A stretch of 64,000 nucleotides of DNA from Pseudomonas sp. FP1742 (GCF_030687145.1 NZ_CP117460.1:1054001-1118000), one strand, 5' to 3'. Numbered from the stretch's first letter, positions 28,563 through 37,807 are shown. Notes: generated from the letters alone by a model not told the origin. Numbers and translations are program-made.

Positions 28563-28573
28563 ATAAAAATAAC
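28563..28573 (+). promoter_or_regulatory. Candidate Hfq/Crc site in hmgA leader
   Basis: ATAAAAATAAC, an AANAANAA-like tract just before the AGGAGG ribosome-binding site of hmgA. hmgA is, as I recall, a Crc target in P. putida. Confidence 0.45.
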
Positions 28574-28592
28574 TTCCCGTTCAGGAGGCTCC

Positions 28593-29897
28593 ATGAACCT
28601 CGATTCAACGGCGCCAGCGCTGGCTTATCAGTCAGGCTTTGGCAACGAATTCAGCAGCGAAGCGTTGCCCGGCGCACTGCCCGTCGGCCAGAACTCCCCG
28701 CAAAAAGCTCCTTACGGCCTGTACACCGAGTTGTTCTCCGGCACTGCGTTCACCATGTCCCGCAGCGAAGCACGCCGCACCTGGATGTACCGCATTCAGC
28801 CGTCGGCCAATCACCCGGCATTCGTCAAACTGGATCGGCAACTGGCCGGTGGCCCGTTGGGTGAAGTCACCCCCAACCGCCTGCGCTGGAACCCCTTGGA
28901 TATTCCGACCGAACCCACCGATTTCATCGACGGGCTGGTGAGCATGGCCGCCAATTCGGGCGCGGATAAACCGGCCGGGATCAGCATCTATAACTACCGC
29001 GCCAACCGTTCCATGGAGCGGGTGTTCTTCAACGCCGACGGCGAACTGCTGCTGGTACCGGAACTGGGCCGCCTGCGCATCGCCACTGAACTGGGCGTGC
29101 TGGAGCTGGAACCGCTGGAAATCGCCGTGCTGCCTCGCGGGCTGAAATTCCGCGTTGAACTGCTCGACCCGCAAGCCCGCGGCTACGTGGCCGAAAACCA
29201 CGGCGCGCCATTGCGCCTGCCGGACCTGGGGCCGATCGGCAGCAACGGCCTGGCCAACCCCCGGGACTTTCTGACCCCGGTGGCGCATTACGAAAACCTC
29301 AAGCAACCGACCACCCTGGTGCAGAAATTCCTCGGCCAGTTGTGGGGCTGCGAGCTCGATCATTCACCGCTGAACGTGGTCGCCTGGCACGGTAATAACG
29401 TGCCGTACAAATATGACCTGCGCCGTTTCAACACCATTGGCACGGTGAGTTTCGATCACCCGGATCCGTCGATTTTCACCGTCCTGACTTCGCCGACCAG
29501 CGTGCACGGTCTGGCCAACCTCGATTTCGTGATCTTCCCGCCACGCTGGATGGTGGCGGAGAAAACCTTCCGTCCGCCGTGGTTCCACCGCAACCTGATG
29601 AACGAATACATGGGCCTGATCAAGGGCGAGTACGACGCCAAGGCCGAAGGTTTCGTGCCCGGCGGCGCCTCGTTGCACAGCTGCATGAGCGCCCACGGCC
29701 CCGATGGCGAGACCTGCACCAAGGCGATCAACGCTGAACTGGCGCCGGCTAAAATCGACAACACCATGGCTTTCATGTTCGAGACCAGCCAGGTGCTGCG
29801 CCCGAGCCGGTTCGCCCTGGATTGCCCGCAACTGCAAACCGATTACGACGCCTGCTGGGCCACGCTGCCCGCCACTTTCGACCCGACCCGGAGATAA
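28593..29897 (+). CDS. hmgA: Homogentisate 1,2-dioxygenase
   Basis: A 434-residue Fe(II) ring-cleavage dioxygenase converting homogentisate to maleylacetoacetate in tyrosine/phenylalanine catabolism. Recognisable are [19 protein letters not shown] at the N-terminus, [20 protein letters not shown] with an active-site His (about 330), [13 protein letters not shown] with the iron Glu, and [10 protein letters not shown] with another His (about 363). AGGAGG lies 8 bases before the start. First gene of hmgA-fahA-maiA. Confidence 0.97.
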   Translation: MNLDSTAPALAYQSGFGNEFSSEALPGALPVGQNSPQKAPYGLYTELFSGTAFTMSRSEARRTWMYRIQPSANHPAFVKLDRQLAGGPLGEVTPNRLRWNPLDIPTEPTDFIDGLVSMAANSGADKPAGISIYNYRANRSMERVFFNADGELLLVPELGRLRIATELGVLELEPLEIAVLPRGLKFRVELLDPQARGYVAENHGAPLRLPDLGPIGSNGLANPRDFLTPVAHYENLKQPTTLVQKFLGQLWGCELDHSPLNVVAWHGNNVPYKYDLRRFNTIGTVSFDHPDPSIFTVLTSPTSVHGLANLDFVIFPPRWMVAEKTFRPPWFHRNLMNEYMGLIKGEYDAKAEGFVPGGASLHSCMSAHGPDGETCTKAINAELAPAKIDNTMAFMFETSQVLRPSRFALDCPQLQTDYDACWATLPATFDPTRR

Positions 29898-29900
29898 CCC

Positions 29901-31205
29901 ATGACTCAGACTTCCATCACTCGTAGCTGGGTTGCCTCCGCCAACGGTCACGCGGATTTCCCGTTGCAAAACCTGCCTTTGGGCGTGTTCAGCGTGAAGG
30001 GCGGTGCGCCGCGCAGTGGCGTGGCGATCGGCGACCATATCTTTGATCTGGAAGCGGCACTCGATGCCGGGCTGTTCGATGGCGCCGCGCGCGCCGCCGT
30101 CGAAGCCACCCGTGGCGGCCAGTTGAATGCATTTTTTGAGCTGGGTCGCGAGGCGCGCGTCGCCCTGCGTGAACGCTTGATCGAGCTGTTCAAGGAAGGC
30201 AGCACCCTGCACGACAAGATCGAAGCCCAAGGCGCAAAACTGCTGCCGCTGGCGGCGGATTGCCAGATGCACCTGCCGGCGAAGATCAACGACTACACCG
30301 ACTTCTACGTCGGCATCGAGCACGCGCAGAATGTCGGCAAACTGTTCCGCCCGGATAACCCGTTGCTGCCGAATTACAAGTATGTGCCGATTGGTTATCA
30401 CGGCCGCGCCTCGACCATTCGCCCGTCCGGCACCGACGTGCGGCGGCCGAAAGGCCAGACCCTGCCGGCCGGCCAGACCGAGCCGACGTTTGGCCCGTGC
30501 GCACGCCTGGATTACGAACTGGAACTGGGTATCTGGATCGGTCCGGGCAATGCCATGGGTGACTCGATCGCCATCGGTGACGCCTCCGATCACATCGCCG
30601 GTTTCTGCCTGCTCAACGATTGGTCGGCGCGCGACATCCAGGCCTGGGAGTACCAGCCGCTGGGGCCGTTCCTGTCCAAGAGTTTCATCACCAGCATTTC
30701 GCCGTGGGTGGTGACGGCCGAAGCGCTGGAGCCGTTCCGTCGTGCGCAGCCGGCGCGCCCGGAAGGCGACCCGCAGCCGCTACCTTACCTGTTCGACAAA
30801 CGTGATCAGGCGACCGGTGCCTTCGACATCGAACTCGAAGTGCTGCTGTTGACCGAGTCGATGCGCGAACAAAATCTGCCGGCCCATCGCCTGACCCTCA
30901 GCAACACAAAACACATGTACTGGACTGTTGCGCAGATGGTGGCGCACCACAGCGTCAACGGTTGCCAATTGCAGGCCGGCGATCTGTTCGGTTCGGGCAC
31001 GCTGTCCGGGCCTGAAAGCGGCCAGTTCGGCAGCCTGCTGGAAATCACCGAGGGCGGTAAGAAGCCGATCGAACTGGCCTCGGGCGAGGTGCGTAAATTC
31101 CTCGAGGATGGCGACGAAATCATCCTGCGGGGACGTTGCAGTCGTGAGGGTTTTGCTTCCATCGGTTTCGGCGAATGCCGTGGCAAAGTGCTGCCGGCGC
31201 GTTAA
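29901..31205 (+). CDS. fahA: Fumarylacetoacetase
   Basis: A 434-residue fumarylacetoacetate hydrolase splitting fumarylacetoacetate into fumarate and acetoacetate. N-terminal SH3-like domain (about 1-115) and catalytic FAH domain with the metal-site DFYVGIEHAQNVGKLFRP, YHGRASTIRPSG, DYELELGIWIG and LLNDWSARDIQAWEYQPLG. Starts 3 bases after the hmgA stop, so tightly coupled. Also called hmgB. Confidence 0.97.
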   Translation: MTQTSITRSWVASANGHADFPLQNLPLGVFSVKGGAPRSGVAIGDHIFDLEAALDAGLFDGAARAAVEATRGGQLNAFFELGREARVALRERLIELFKEGSTLHDKIEAQGAKLLPLAADCQMHLPAKINDYTDFYVGIEHAQNVGKLFRPDNPLLPNYKYVPIGYHGRASTIRPSGTDVRRPKGQTLPAGQTEPTFGPCARLDYELELGIWIGPGNAMGDSIAIGDASDHIAGFCLLNDWSARDIQAWEYQPLGPFLSKSFITSISPWVVTAEALEPFRRAQPARPEGDPQPLPYLFDKRDQATGAFDIELEVLLLTESMREQNLPAHRLTLSNTKHMYWTVAQMVAHHSVNGCQLQAGDLFGSGTLSGPESGQFGSLLEITEGGKKPIELASGEVRKFLEDGDEIILRGRCSREGFASIGFGECRGKVLPAR

Positions 31206-31217
31206 GAGGATCGGGTC

Positions 31218-31853
31218 ATGGAACTCTATACCTACTACCGTTCGACCTCGTCTTTCCGGGTGCGCATTGCACTGGCGTTGAAGGGGCTGGATTACCAGGC
31301 GCTGCCGATCAACCTGATCGCGCCGCAAGGTGGCGAACATCGGCAGCCGGCGTACCTGGGCATCAACCCGCAAGGCCGGGTGCCGGCCTTGCGCACCGAC
31401 GAAGGCGAATTGCTGATTCAGTCTCCGGCGATCATCGAGTACCTGGAGGAACGTTATCCACAGGTGCCGCTGCTGTCCAAAGACCTCGCCGCCCGCGCCC
31501 ATGAGCGTGGCGTGGCGGCGGTGATCGGCTGCGACGTTCATCCGCTGCACAACGTCAGTGTGCTGAATAAACTGCGGGAGTTGGGGCACGATGAGCCGCA
31601 GGTGGTGGAGTGGATCGGTCACTGGATCAGCCAAGGGTTGGCGACGGTGGAGCAGTTGATCGGTGATAGCGGTTACTGCTTTGGCGAGCAACCGGGGCTG
31701 GCGGACGTCTATTTGATCCCGCAGTTGTATGCGGCCGAGCGCTTCAATATTTCCCTTGAGGCCTACCCGCGTATTCGGCGAGTGGCGGCGCTTGCGGCGA
31801 CACATCCAGCCTTCTTCCTGGCCCATCCGGCGAACCAGCCAGACACCCCTTAA
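31218..31853 (+). CDS. maiA: Maleylacetoacetate isomerase
   Basis: A 211-residue zeta-class glutathione transferase isomerising maleylacetoacetate to fumarylacetoacetate. Zeta signature near the N-terminus: YYRSTSSFRVRIALALKGL (active-site Ser-Ser), then QSPAIIEYLEERYP (glutathione contact) and IGCDVHPLHNVSVL. Starts 12 bases after fahA. Also called hmgC. Completes the homogentisate operon. Confidence 0.96.
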   Translation: MELYTYYRSTSSFRVRIALALKGLDYQALPINLIAPQGGEHRQPAYLGINPQGRVPALRTDEGELLIQSPAIIEYLEERYPQVPLLSKDLAARAHERGVAAVIGCDVHPLHNVSVLNKLRELGHDEPQVVEWIGHWISQGLATVEQLIGDSGYCFGEQPGLADVYLIPQLYAAERFNISLEAYPRIRRVAALAATHPAFFLAHPANQPDTP

Positions 31854-31883
31854 TGGCTTCTCATCGACCCAATGTGGGGGCGA

Positions 31884-32687
31884 TCAATGGATGATGGCGT
31901 TGGGCGGAAGGTGCCCCAGCCGCTCGGTCAGGCGAATCTGCTGAATCGGGTCGTCACAGAGCAGCAGCGCGTGTTCCAGGTCAAAGCGTTCGGCATTCGG
32001 GCAGTCCAGCCGTTGATAGAGGCTGGCCCGGGCCAGGTAATCGGAGGCGCTGGCGTTGCCCAGTTCCAGCACGCGTTCGGCGTCGACCAGGGCGTCGATG
32101 TAGTCATCGTTGGTGAGGTGCAACTGGCGCAGGTTGCGTGACAGCCGTTGCAGCATCTGCGCAGGTTCGGCGGTCTGCAAATGCTCGGCGTTGAGTTGCA
32201 TGTTCGGGCCGTATTGGCGTTGCAGCAGTTCACGGCAATCGTTGGGGTACAGCCGGCGCCCGCCGCATGGGTCGAGTAGGTGATCGGCGCCTTGCACCCG
32301 CAGCAGGAAATGCCCGGGGAAGTTGACCCCAACCAGAGGAATTTCCAGTCTTCTGGCCAGCTCCAGTGCAATCAGGCCCAGCGCCAGCGGCTGGCCTCTT
32401 CGGCGTTCCAGTACTTTATGGAGCAACGCCACTTGCGGGCGCAAGGGCGTGAAGTCGTCCTGGGCAAACCCCAGGTCATTCATCCGCCGCAACAACGGTT
32501 GCGCCAATTCACTCACCGGCAGCATCGGCAACCCGTAGCTGACTCGCTGTTGCAGGTCCTTGAAGTCCGCCAGCACGGTCTCGGGATTGAGCTCTTTATC
32601 GTGTTCGGCCGCAATCCACAGCGCCGCCTCGAACAGCGCGGGCGGTGATCGTTGCAGACAGTCGAAAAAGCGTTGGCGCGGGGTCAT
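31884..32687 (-). CDS. SirB1-family protein (transglutaminase-like plus TPR)
   Basis: A 267-residue protein. Residues 30-150 match the SirB1 N-terminal transglutaminase-like core (LHKVLERRRGQPLALGLIALELARRL; VGVNFPGHFLLRVQG; LDPCGGRRLY). The C-terminal part holds TPR-like helices (about 190-260). A Cys nucleophile is not evident at the usual site, so an enzymatic role is doubtful; function unknown. The ATG at 32687 has GGAG upstream; the in-frame extension to 32756 lacks similarity. Convergent with maiA. Confidence 0.82.
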   Translation of the reverse strand: MTPRQRFFDCLQRSPPALFEAALWIAAEHDKELNPETVLADFKDLQQRVSYGLPMLPVSELAQPLLRRMNDLGFAQDDFTPLRPQVALLHKVLERRRGQPLALGLIALELARRLEIPLVGVNFPGHFLLRVQGADHLLDPCGGRRLYPNDCRELLQRQYGPNMQLNAEHLQTAEPAQMLQRLSRNLRQLHLTNDDYIDALVDAERVLELGNASASDYLARASLYQRLDCPNAERFDLEHALLLCDDPIQQIRLTERLGHLPPNAIIH

Positions 32688-32870
32688 CAAAATCTCCGGG
32701 GAATGCCTCGTTTTAGCCCCGTCGCACGTTTTCGTCCAGTGCTGTACACATGTCATGGCAGGTTATGTCCGAAAGCCTCTAAAGCGGTCTCGCTTATTCC
32801 GGCGCGCTTCTGCAATTTTTGTGCGCAAGCCTATACTGGCGACTACAAGAAGTGATTCGGGAGCCTTACG

Positions 32871-33890
32871 ATGTTCGCTCTCATGCAAAGCACTCGCCTT
32901 GAATCGCTGCACCTGAGCGTTGATCCGGTCACCGGGTTGAAGGCGGTGATTGCCATCCATAACAGCCGCCTGGGACCTGCCCTGGGCGGGTGTCGTTACC
33001 TTGCCTACCCCAGCGATGAATCCGCAATCGAGGATGCTGCGCGCCTCGCCCAAGGCATGAGTTACAAGGCGGCATTGGCCGGCCTGGCCCAGGGCGGTGG
33101 CGTCGCGGTGATTATTCGCCCGGCCCATGTGGAAAACCGCGCCGCGCTGTTCGAAGCGTTCGGGCGCTGGATCAATCAGCTCGACGGTCGCTACATCACC
33201 GCCATCGACGCCGGCACCTCGGTGGCGGACATGGACTGCATTGCCCAACAGACGCAATTCGTCACCAGTACCACCGCTGCGGGCGACCCTGCACCCCACG
33301 CGGCCATGGGCGTGTTTGCCGGCATCCGCAGCACCGCGATGGCCCGCTTGGGTAGCGATAATCTCGAAGGACTGCGCATCGCCATTCAAGGCCTGGGCAA
33401 TGTCGGTTATGCCTTGGCCGAACAGTTGCACGCTGCCGGTGCCGAGCTGCTGGTCAGCGACATCGATCAGGGCAAAGTGCAACTGGCCATGGAGCAGTTG
33501 GGCGCTCATCCAATTGCCAACGATGCGCTGCTCAGCACGCCGTGCGACATACTCGCGCCCTGCGGTCTGGGTGGTGTGCTCAACAGCAATAGTGTGTCGC
33601 AATTGCGCTGCGCGGCGGTCGCAGGTTCGGCCAACAATCAGTTGATCCATCTGGAAATCGCCGATCAGCTGGAACGCCGAGGCATTTTGTATGCGCCCGA
33701 TTACGTGATCAATGCCGGTGGGCTGATCTACGTGTCGCTCAAGCACCGTGGGGAAGAACTGACGACCATCACCGCGCACCTGTCGAAAATCAGTTCACGA
33801 CTGACCGAAGTCTTCGCCCATGCCCAGGCGGAAAAACGTTCCCCGGCCCGGGTGGCGGATGAGTTGGCGGAGAAAGTGCTGTACCGGTGA
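32871..33890 (+). CDS. Leucine-dehydrogenase-like Glu/Leu/Phe/Val dehydrogenase, catalytic Lys replaced
   Basis: A 339-residue amino-acid dehydrogenase fold. Present are LGPALGGCRYL, substrate-binding Lys66 in QGMSYKAALAG, Asp113 in TAIDAGTSVADMD, and the NAD-binding Rossmann GLGNVGYALAEQL (about 174). The GGGK block, which supplies the second essential lysine 12 residues after the first, reads GGGVAV: Val78, codon GTC at 33102-33104. The protein may be inactive as an oxidative deaminase, or altered. It precedes the 2-oxoacid dehydrogenase operon by 131 bp, the same order as ldh/pdhAB in P. aeruginosa (from memory). Confidence 0.85.
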   Translation: MFALMQSTRLESLHLSVDPVTGLKAVIAIHNSRLGPALGGCRYLAYPSDESAIEDAARLAQGMSYKAALAGLAQGGGVAVIIRPAHVENRAALFEAFGRWINQLDGRYITAIDAGTSVADMDCIAQQTQFVTSTTAAGDPAPHAAMGVFAGIRSTAMARLGSDNLEGLRIAIQGLGNVGYALAEQLHAAGAELLVSDIDQGKVQLAMEQLGAHPIANDALLSTPCDILAPCGLGGVLNSNSVSQLRCAAVAGSANNQLIHLEIADQLERRGILYAPDYVINAGGLIYVSLKHRGEELTTITAHLSKISSRLTEVFAHAQAEKRSPARVADELAEKVLYR

Positions 33891-34021
33891 TGCAAGACGA
33901 GTGAAAAGTTTGAATCGATAAGGGAGTGAGCGCCTATCCGGCCAACTTGCTCCCCAAGCCCTGCGCCACAAGTGTCGGGCCTGACCATTGCACGCCGACC
34001 CCGCGTGCCAGGAGCCCTGTG

Positions 34022-35116
34022 ATGCTTCACAAGGTTGAGCTGCCGTACACCCGTTTTTTGTCCCCCGATGGCCAGTTGCTTGGCGATCTTCCCGCCTGGG
34101 CCGACGATTTCAATCTGCTGACGCGCCTGTATCGGCAGATGGTCCTGACCCGCCTTTTCGACCAGAAAGCGGTCGCCCTGCAACGCACCGGGCGCATCGG
34201 CACCTACGCGCCGACCCTGGGCCAGGAAGCCATTGGCGTGGCGGTCGGCAGCCTGATGCATGCCGAAGATGTGCTGATCCCCTATTACCGCGACACCGCT
34301 GTGCAGTTGATGCGCGGTGTGCGCATGGAAGAAATCCTGCTGTATTGGGGGGGCGATGAGCGTGGCAGCGACTTTGCCGACCCGGCGGTCGCCCAGGATT
34401 TTCCGATCTGTGTGCCGATTGCCACCCAGGCCCTGCATGCCTGTGGCGTCGCCAGCGCATTCAAAATCCGTGGTGAGCATCGGGTTGCCGTCACCACCTG
34501 CGGCGATGGTGGCACCAGCAAAGGGGACTTCCTTGAGGCCCTCAATGTCGCTGGCGCCTGGCAGTTGCCGGTGGTGTTCATCGTCAACAACAACCAATGG
34601 GCGATCTCGGTACCGCGGCGAATTCAGTGTGGCGCCCCGACGTTGGCGCAGAAAGCCATTGGCGCGGGGTTCCACGGCGAGCAGGTCGACGGCAACGACA
34701 TACTCGCCATGTACGACCGCGTGCAAGTGGCTCTCGAACGGGCGCGTCATGGTAAAGGCCCGGTGTTGCTCGAATGCCTGAGCTATCGCCTCGGCGATCA
34801 CACCACAGCCGACGATGCCACGCGCTACCGCTCGGCGGACGAGGTCAAGCAGGCCTGGCTCGAAGAGCCGATCAAACGCTTGCAACGGTTCATGGCCGGG
34901 CAAGGCGTATGGGACGAAGGCCGCGAACAGGCGCTGATCGGCGAATGCCAGGCCCTGGTGCAAAGTGCTGTGGATAACTTCGACGCGGCGGGTCTGCAGG
35001 CGCCGGAATCGGTGATCGATCATGTTTACGCGCAGTGGCCGCAGGCTCTGGCCGAACAGCGCGAAGAGTTCCTCGAACGGGTGGCCCGCCGGACGGGAGG
35101 TTCGAGCCATGAGTAA
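34022..35116 (+). CDS. pdhA: 2-oxoacid (pyruvate-type) dehydrogenase E1 alpha subunit
   Basis: A 364-residue thiamine-diphosphate E1 alpha chain. The ThDP motif GDGGTSKGDFLEALNVAGAWQ... extends to VNNNQWAISVP (about 160-195), and RTGRIGTYAPTLGQEAIGVA lies near residue 60. Partner subunits follow directly. The sequence is of the pyruvate/acetoin dehydrogenase type rather than the longer BkdA1 of branched-chain oxoacid dehydrogenase; the actual 2-oxoacid is not fixed. The ATG at 34022 is preceded by AGGAG; upstream in-frame starts look noncoding. Confidence 0.88.
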   Translation: MLHKVELPYTRFLSPDGQLLGDLPAWADDFNLLTRLYRQMVLTRLFDQKAVALQRTGRIGTYAPTLGQEAIGVAVGSLMHAEDVLIPYYRDTAVQLMRGVRMEEILLYWGGDERGSDFADPAVAQDFPICVPIATQALHACGVASAFKIRGEHRVAVTTCGDGGTSKGDFLEALNVAGAWQLPVVFIVNNNQWAISVPRRIQCGAPTLAQKAIGAGFHGEQVDGNDILAMYDRVQVALERARHGKGPVLLECLSYRLGDHTTADDATRYRSADEVKQAWLEEPIKRLQRFMAGQGVWDEGREQALIGECQALVQSAVDNFDAAGLQAPESVIDHVYAQWPQALAEQREEFLERVARRTGGSSHE

Positions 35117-36095
35117 CGGTAAGGTGACGCTGCTGGAGGCGGTGAATCTGGCGTTGCATCGAGCCATGCGCGAAGACGAGAACGTTATCGTCCTGGGTGA
35201 AGACGTCGGGGTGAACGGTGGCGTGTTTCGCGCCACGCTGGGCCTGCGCGACAGCTTTGGTTTCAAGCGGGTCATCGATTCGCCGCTGGCCGAAACCATG
35301 ATCAGCGGGCTGGCAGTGGGCATGGCGGCCCAAGGCCTGAAACCGGTGGTGGAAATCCAGTTCATGGGGTTTATCTACGCCACCATGGAACACCTGGTGT
35401 CCCACGCCAGCCGCATGCGCAACCGCACGCGCGGGCGGCTCACTTGCCCGATGGTGCTGCGCTCGCCAATGGGCGCAGGGATTCGCGCCCCGGAACATCA
35501 CAGCGAAAGCACCGAAGCACTGTTCGCGCACATTCCGGGGTTGCGGGTGGTGATCCCGTCCTCGCCAGCCCGGGCCTATGGTTTGTTGCTCGCGGCCATC
35601 GACGACCCGGACCCGGTGATCTTTCTCGAACCGACCCGACTCTATCGCATGAACCCTCAACCGTTGTTGGACGACGGTAAACGCCTGCCGCTGGACAGCT
35701 GTTTCACCCTGCGTGAAGGCAGCGATATTACCTTGATCAGTTGGGGCGCCAGTGTGATGGAAACCCTGCAAGCCGCCACGGCATTGGCTGAACAGGGCAT
35801 CTCGGCGGAAGTGATCGATGTCGCCAGCATCAAACCGTTGGACCTGGACACGATGGAGGCCTCGGTGCGCAAGACCGGTCGCTGCGTGATCGTGCATGAG
35901 GCGCCGCGCTCCTGCGGGGTCGGCGCGGAAATCGCCGCCAGTCTCTACGAACGGGTGTTGCTGGAGTTGCAGGCACCGATCCAGCGAGTCACCGCGCCGG
36001 ACATCCCGCCGCCACTGTATCGACTGGAATCGCTGTACATGCCCGGCGTCGAAGACATTCTGCACGCCTGCGACACCGTGCTGCGCCACGCCTGA
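35109..36095 (+). CDS. pdhB: 2-oxoacid dehydrogenase E1 beta subunit
   Basis: A 328-residue E1 beta chain: VIVLGEDVGVNGGVFRATLGL (about 27-47) with the ThDP-activating Glu nearby, DSPLAETMISGLAVGMAAQG, MVLRSPMGAGIRAPEHHSES, and C-terminal EVIDVASIKPLDLDT. The start overlaps the end of the alpha gene by 8 bases, giving translational coupling and equal subunit output. Confidence 0.92.
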   Translation: MSNGKVTLLEAVNLALHRAMREDENVIVLGEDVGVNGGVFRATLGLRDSFGFKRVIDSPLAETMISGLAVGMAAQGLKPVVEIQFMGFIYATMEHLVSHASRMRNRTRGRLTCPMVLRSPMGAGIRAPEHHSESTEALFAHIPGLRVVIPSSPARAYGLLLAAIDDPDPVIFLEPTRLYRMNPQPLLDDGKRLPLDSCFTLREGSDITLISWGASVMETLQAATALAEQGISAEVIDVASIKPLDLDTMEASVRKTGRCVIVHEAPRSCGVGAEIAASLYERVLLELQAPIQRVTAPDIPPPLYRLESLYMPGVEDILHACDTVLRHA

Positions 36096-36135
36096 AGAAG
36101 CCCCTGAACAGACACCAGAGGCCGAGGAGGTTGCG

Positions 36136-37245
36136 ATGAAATATTTCAAACTGCCGGATCTGGGCGAAGGCTTGCAGGAGGCGGAAATCGTCCGCTGGCA
36201 CGTCAAGGTCGGCGATTCCGTCAAGGCCGATCAACTGCTGGTGTCGGTGGAAACCGCCAAAGCGCTGGTGGACATTCCCGCGCCTTACGATGGCGTGGTG
36301 GCGAAAACCTTCGGCGGCGAGGGCGACATTCTGCACGTCGGAGAACCGCTGCTCGGTTACGAGGGCGAAGCGGATGCCGGCACTGTGGTCGGACGGCTTG
36401 AGGGCGGCGGCACGAATCAGGAGGATGCCTTTTTCATCGGCGCCGCGCCTTCGACCCGCGAACACCTGGCGAACCGTGCCACACCGGCGGTGCGGCAATT
36501 GGCTCGGCAGCTTGGCGTTGAGCTGAGCGCCTTGGTCGGCTCCGGCCAGGACGGCTTGATCACCCGCAGCGATGTAGAAAACGCGGCCCAGTCGGAACGT
36601 GAACGCTTCGGTGGTGAAAAGCTGCGCGGTGTACGACGCAGCATGGCACTGAACATGGCCAGGTCCCATGCCGAAGTGGTGCCGGTGACGATTTTCGGTG
36701 ACGCCGACCTGCATCGTTGGGGGCAGGCACGGGAGCCGCTGATTCGTCTGGCCAAGGCCATGGCGGCCGCCTGTGGCGTGGAGCCGGTGCTCAATAGCGC
36801 TTTCGATGGCAAAACCCTGGCGCTCAAACAACACGATCGGCTCGACCTGGGCATTGCCGTGGATACACCGGACGGTTTGTTCGTGCCGGTGCTGCGCGAT
36901 GTCGGCAATCGCACGTCGGCGGATTTGAAAGAGGGTGTGATGCGCCTGCGCGCCGATGTGCAGGCGCGCTCGATTCCGCCCAGGGAGATGATGGGCGCGA
37001 CCCTGACCCTGTCGAATTTCGGCACCTTGTTCGGTCGCTATGCCAACCCGGTGGTGGTGCCGCCGCAAGTGGCGATCCTCGCCGCCGGGGCGATCCGCGA
37101 TGAACCGGTGGCGCTCGAGGGGGCGGTGGTGGTGCATCCGATCCTGCCGCTGTCCCTGACCTTCGACCACCGCGTGGTCACCGGCGGCGAGGCGGCGCGG
37201 TTCTTCAAGGCGTTGGTCGAAGCGCTGGAGCAACCTGACGCCTGA
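36136..37245 (+). CDS. Dihydrolipoamide acyltransferase (E2) of 2-oxoacid dehydrogenase
   Basis: A 369-residue E2. The single lipoyl domain has Lys in SVETAKALVDI (about residue 43), the peripheral-subunit-binding domain is at about 115-152 (ATPAVRQLARQLGVELSALV), and the catalytic domain ends in TFDHRVVTGGEAARFF. The last motif has Thr where the classical DHRVxDG has Asp, as in a subset of E2s; the catalytic His is retained. GAGGAGG precedes the ATG at 36136. No E3 gene follows, so lipoamide dehydrogenase must come from elsewhere. Confidence 0.9.
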   Translation: MKYFKLPDLGEGLQEAEIVRWHVKVGDSVKADQLLVSVETAKALVDIPAPYDGVVAKTFGGEGDILHVGEPLLGYEGEADAGTVVGRLEGGGTNQEDAFFIGAAPSTREHLANRATPAVRQLARQLGVELSALVGSGQDGLITRSDVENAAQSERERFGGEKLRGVRRSMALNMARSHAEVVPVTIFGDADLHRWGQAREPLIRLAKAMAAACGVEPVLNSAFDGKTLALKQHDRLDLGIAVDTPDGLFVPVLRDVGNRTSADLKEGVMRLRADVQARSIPPREMMGATLTLSNFGTLFGRYANPVVVPPQVAILAAGAIRDEPVALEGAVVVHPILPLSLTFDHRVVTGGEAARFFKALVEALEQPDA

Positions 37246-37259
37246 TTTTTGCGGGCATG

Positions 37260-37290
37260 AAAAAGGCCCTGAGCCATTGGACTCAGGGCC
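37260..37290 (-). terminator. Terminator for yebG (convergent with E2 gene)
   Basis: GGCCCTGAG (37265-37273) and CTCAGGGCC (37282-37290) arms, with the A run on the left giving a U-tract for leftward transcripts. Confidence 0.8.
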
Positions 37291-37309
37291 TATTCAATTC
37301 GGGCATTGT

Positions 37310-37657
37310 TTACTTCGGCGTCTTGGCGGCTTTGGCTGGCTTGATCGGCTCAGCTTGCTCCACTTCAACAGGTGCAGCCACTACAACAGGTTTAGCGACT
37401 TCAGTCGGCACGTTGAGCAATTCGGACAGCGCGTCCGGCTGGCTCTTGAACGCCTTGGCGAACACGTCACGGTTCTTCGCCATGTAGATTCCGGCTTCTT
37501 CCACTTGCTGTTCGGTCAGGGACGGAACGGCTTTTTGCAACACTTCAGCCAGCAATTCGGCCAGTTCGAGCATTTTGTCATGACGGTCAGCTTCGGCTTT
37601 ATCCATGAACAAGCGCTCCAGATCTCGGCTGCTGCGGTATACCACTTCGACGGCCAT
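37310..37657 (-). CDS. yebG: YebG family SOS-inducible protein
   Basis: A 115-residue protein. The first 80 residues match YebG (MAVEVVYRSSRDLERLF, then DKAEADRHDKMLELAELLAEVL). The last 30 residues are a Pro/Ala/Lys/Val-rich tail. YebG is a DNA-damage-induced protein of unknown biochemical role. Regulation is visible: a LexA box lies 44 bases upstream of the start. Monocistronic with its own terminator. Confidence 0.9.
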   Translation of the reverse strand: MAVEVVYRSSRDLERLFMDKAEADRHDKMLELAELLAEVLQKAVPSLTEQQVEEAGIYMAKNRDVFAKAFKSQPDALSELLNVPTEVAKPVVVAAPVEVEQAEPIKPAKAAKTPK

Positions 37658-37700
37658 TCACCACCTCACATGCCTTCACATTTAGTTGTCTTTGCGACTA

Positions 37701-37716
37701 CTGTATCTATATACAG
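37701..37716 (-). promoter_or_regulatory. LexA box (SOS operator) of yebG
   Basis: CTGTATCTATATACAG differs by one base from the CTGTATATATATACAG consensus. It is the only gene-proximal LexA-like box I noticed in the window. Confidence 0.9.
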
Positions 37717-37807
37717 CGACAAGGATAAGCGAATCCCTGCGCTTTGGGTAGTGGCTTTTTAATGTAGACCGGATTCGGGGTTTGTCAGGTTAACCGTGTC
37801 GTCCCTA

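Noticed and set aside
33728..35365. A 545-codon minus-strand frame opposite pdhA and the end of the dehydrogenase gene
   Set aside because: It spans several real plus-strand genes with strong motifs and shows only shadow-type composition.
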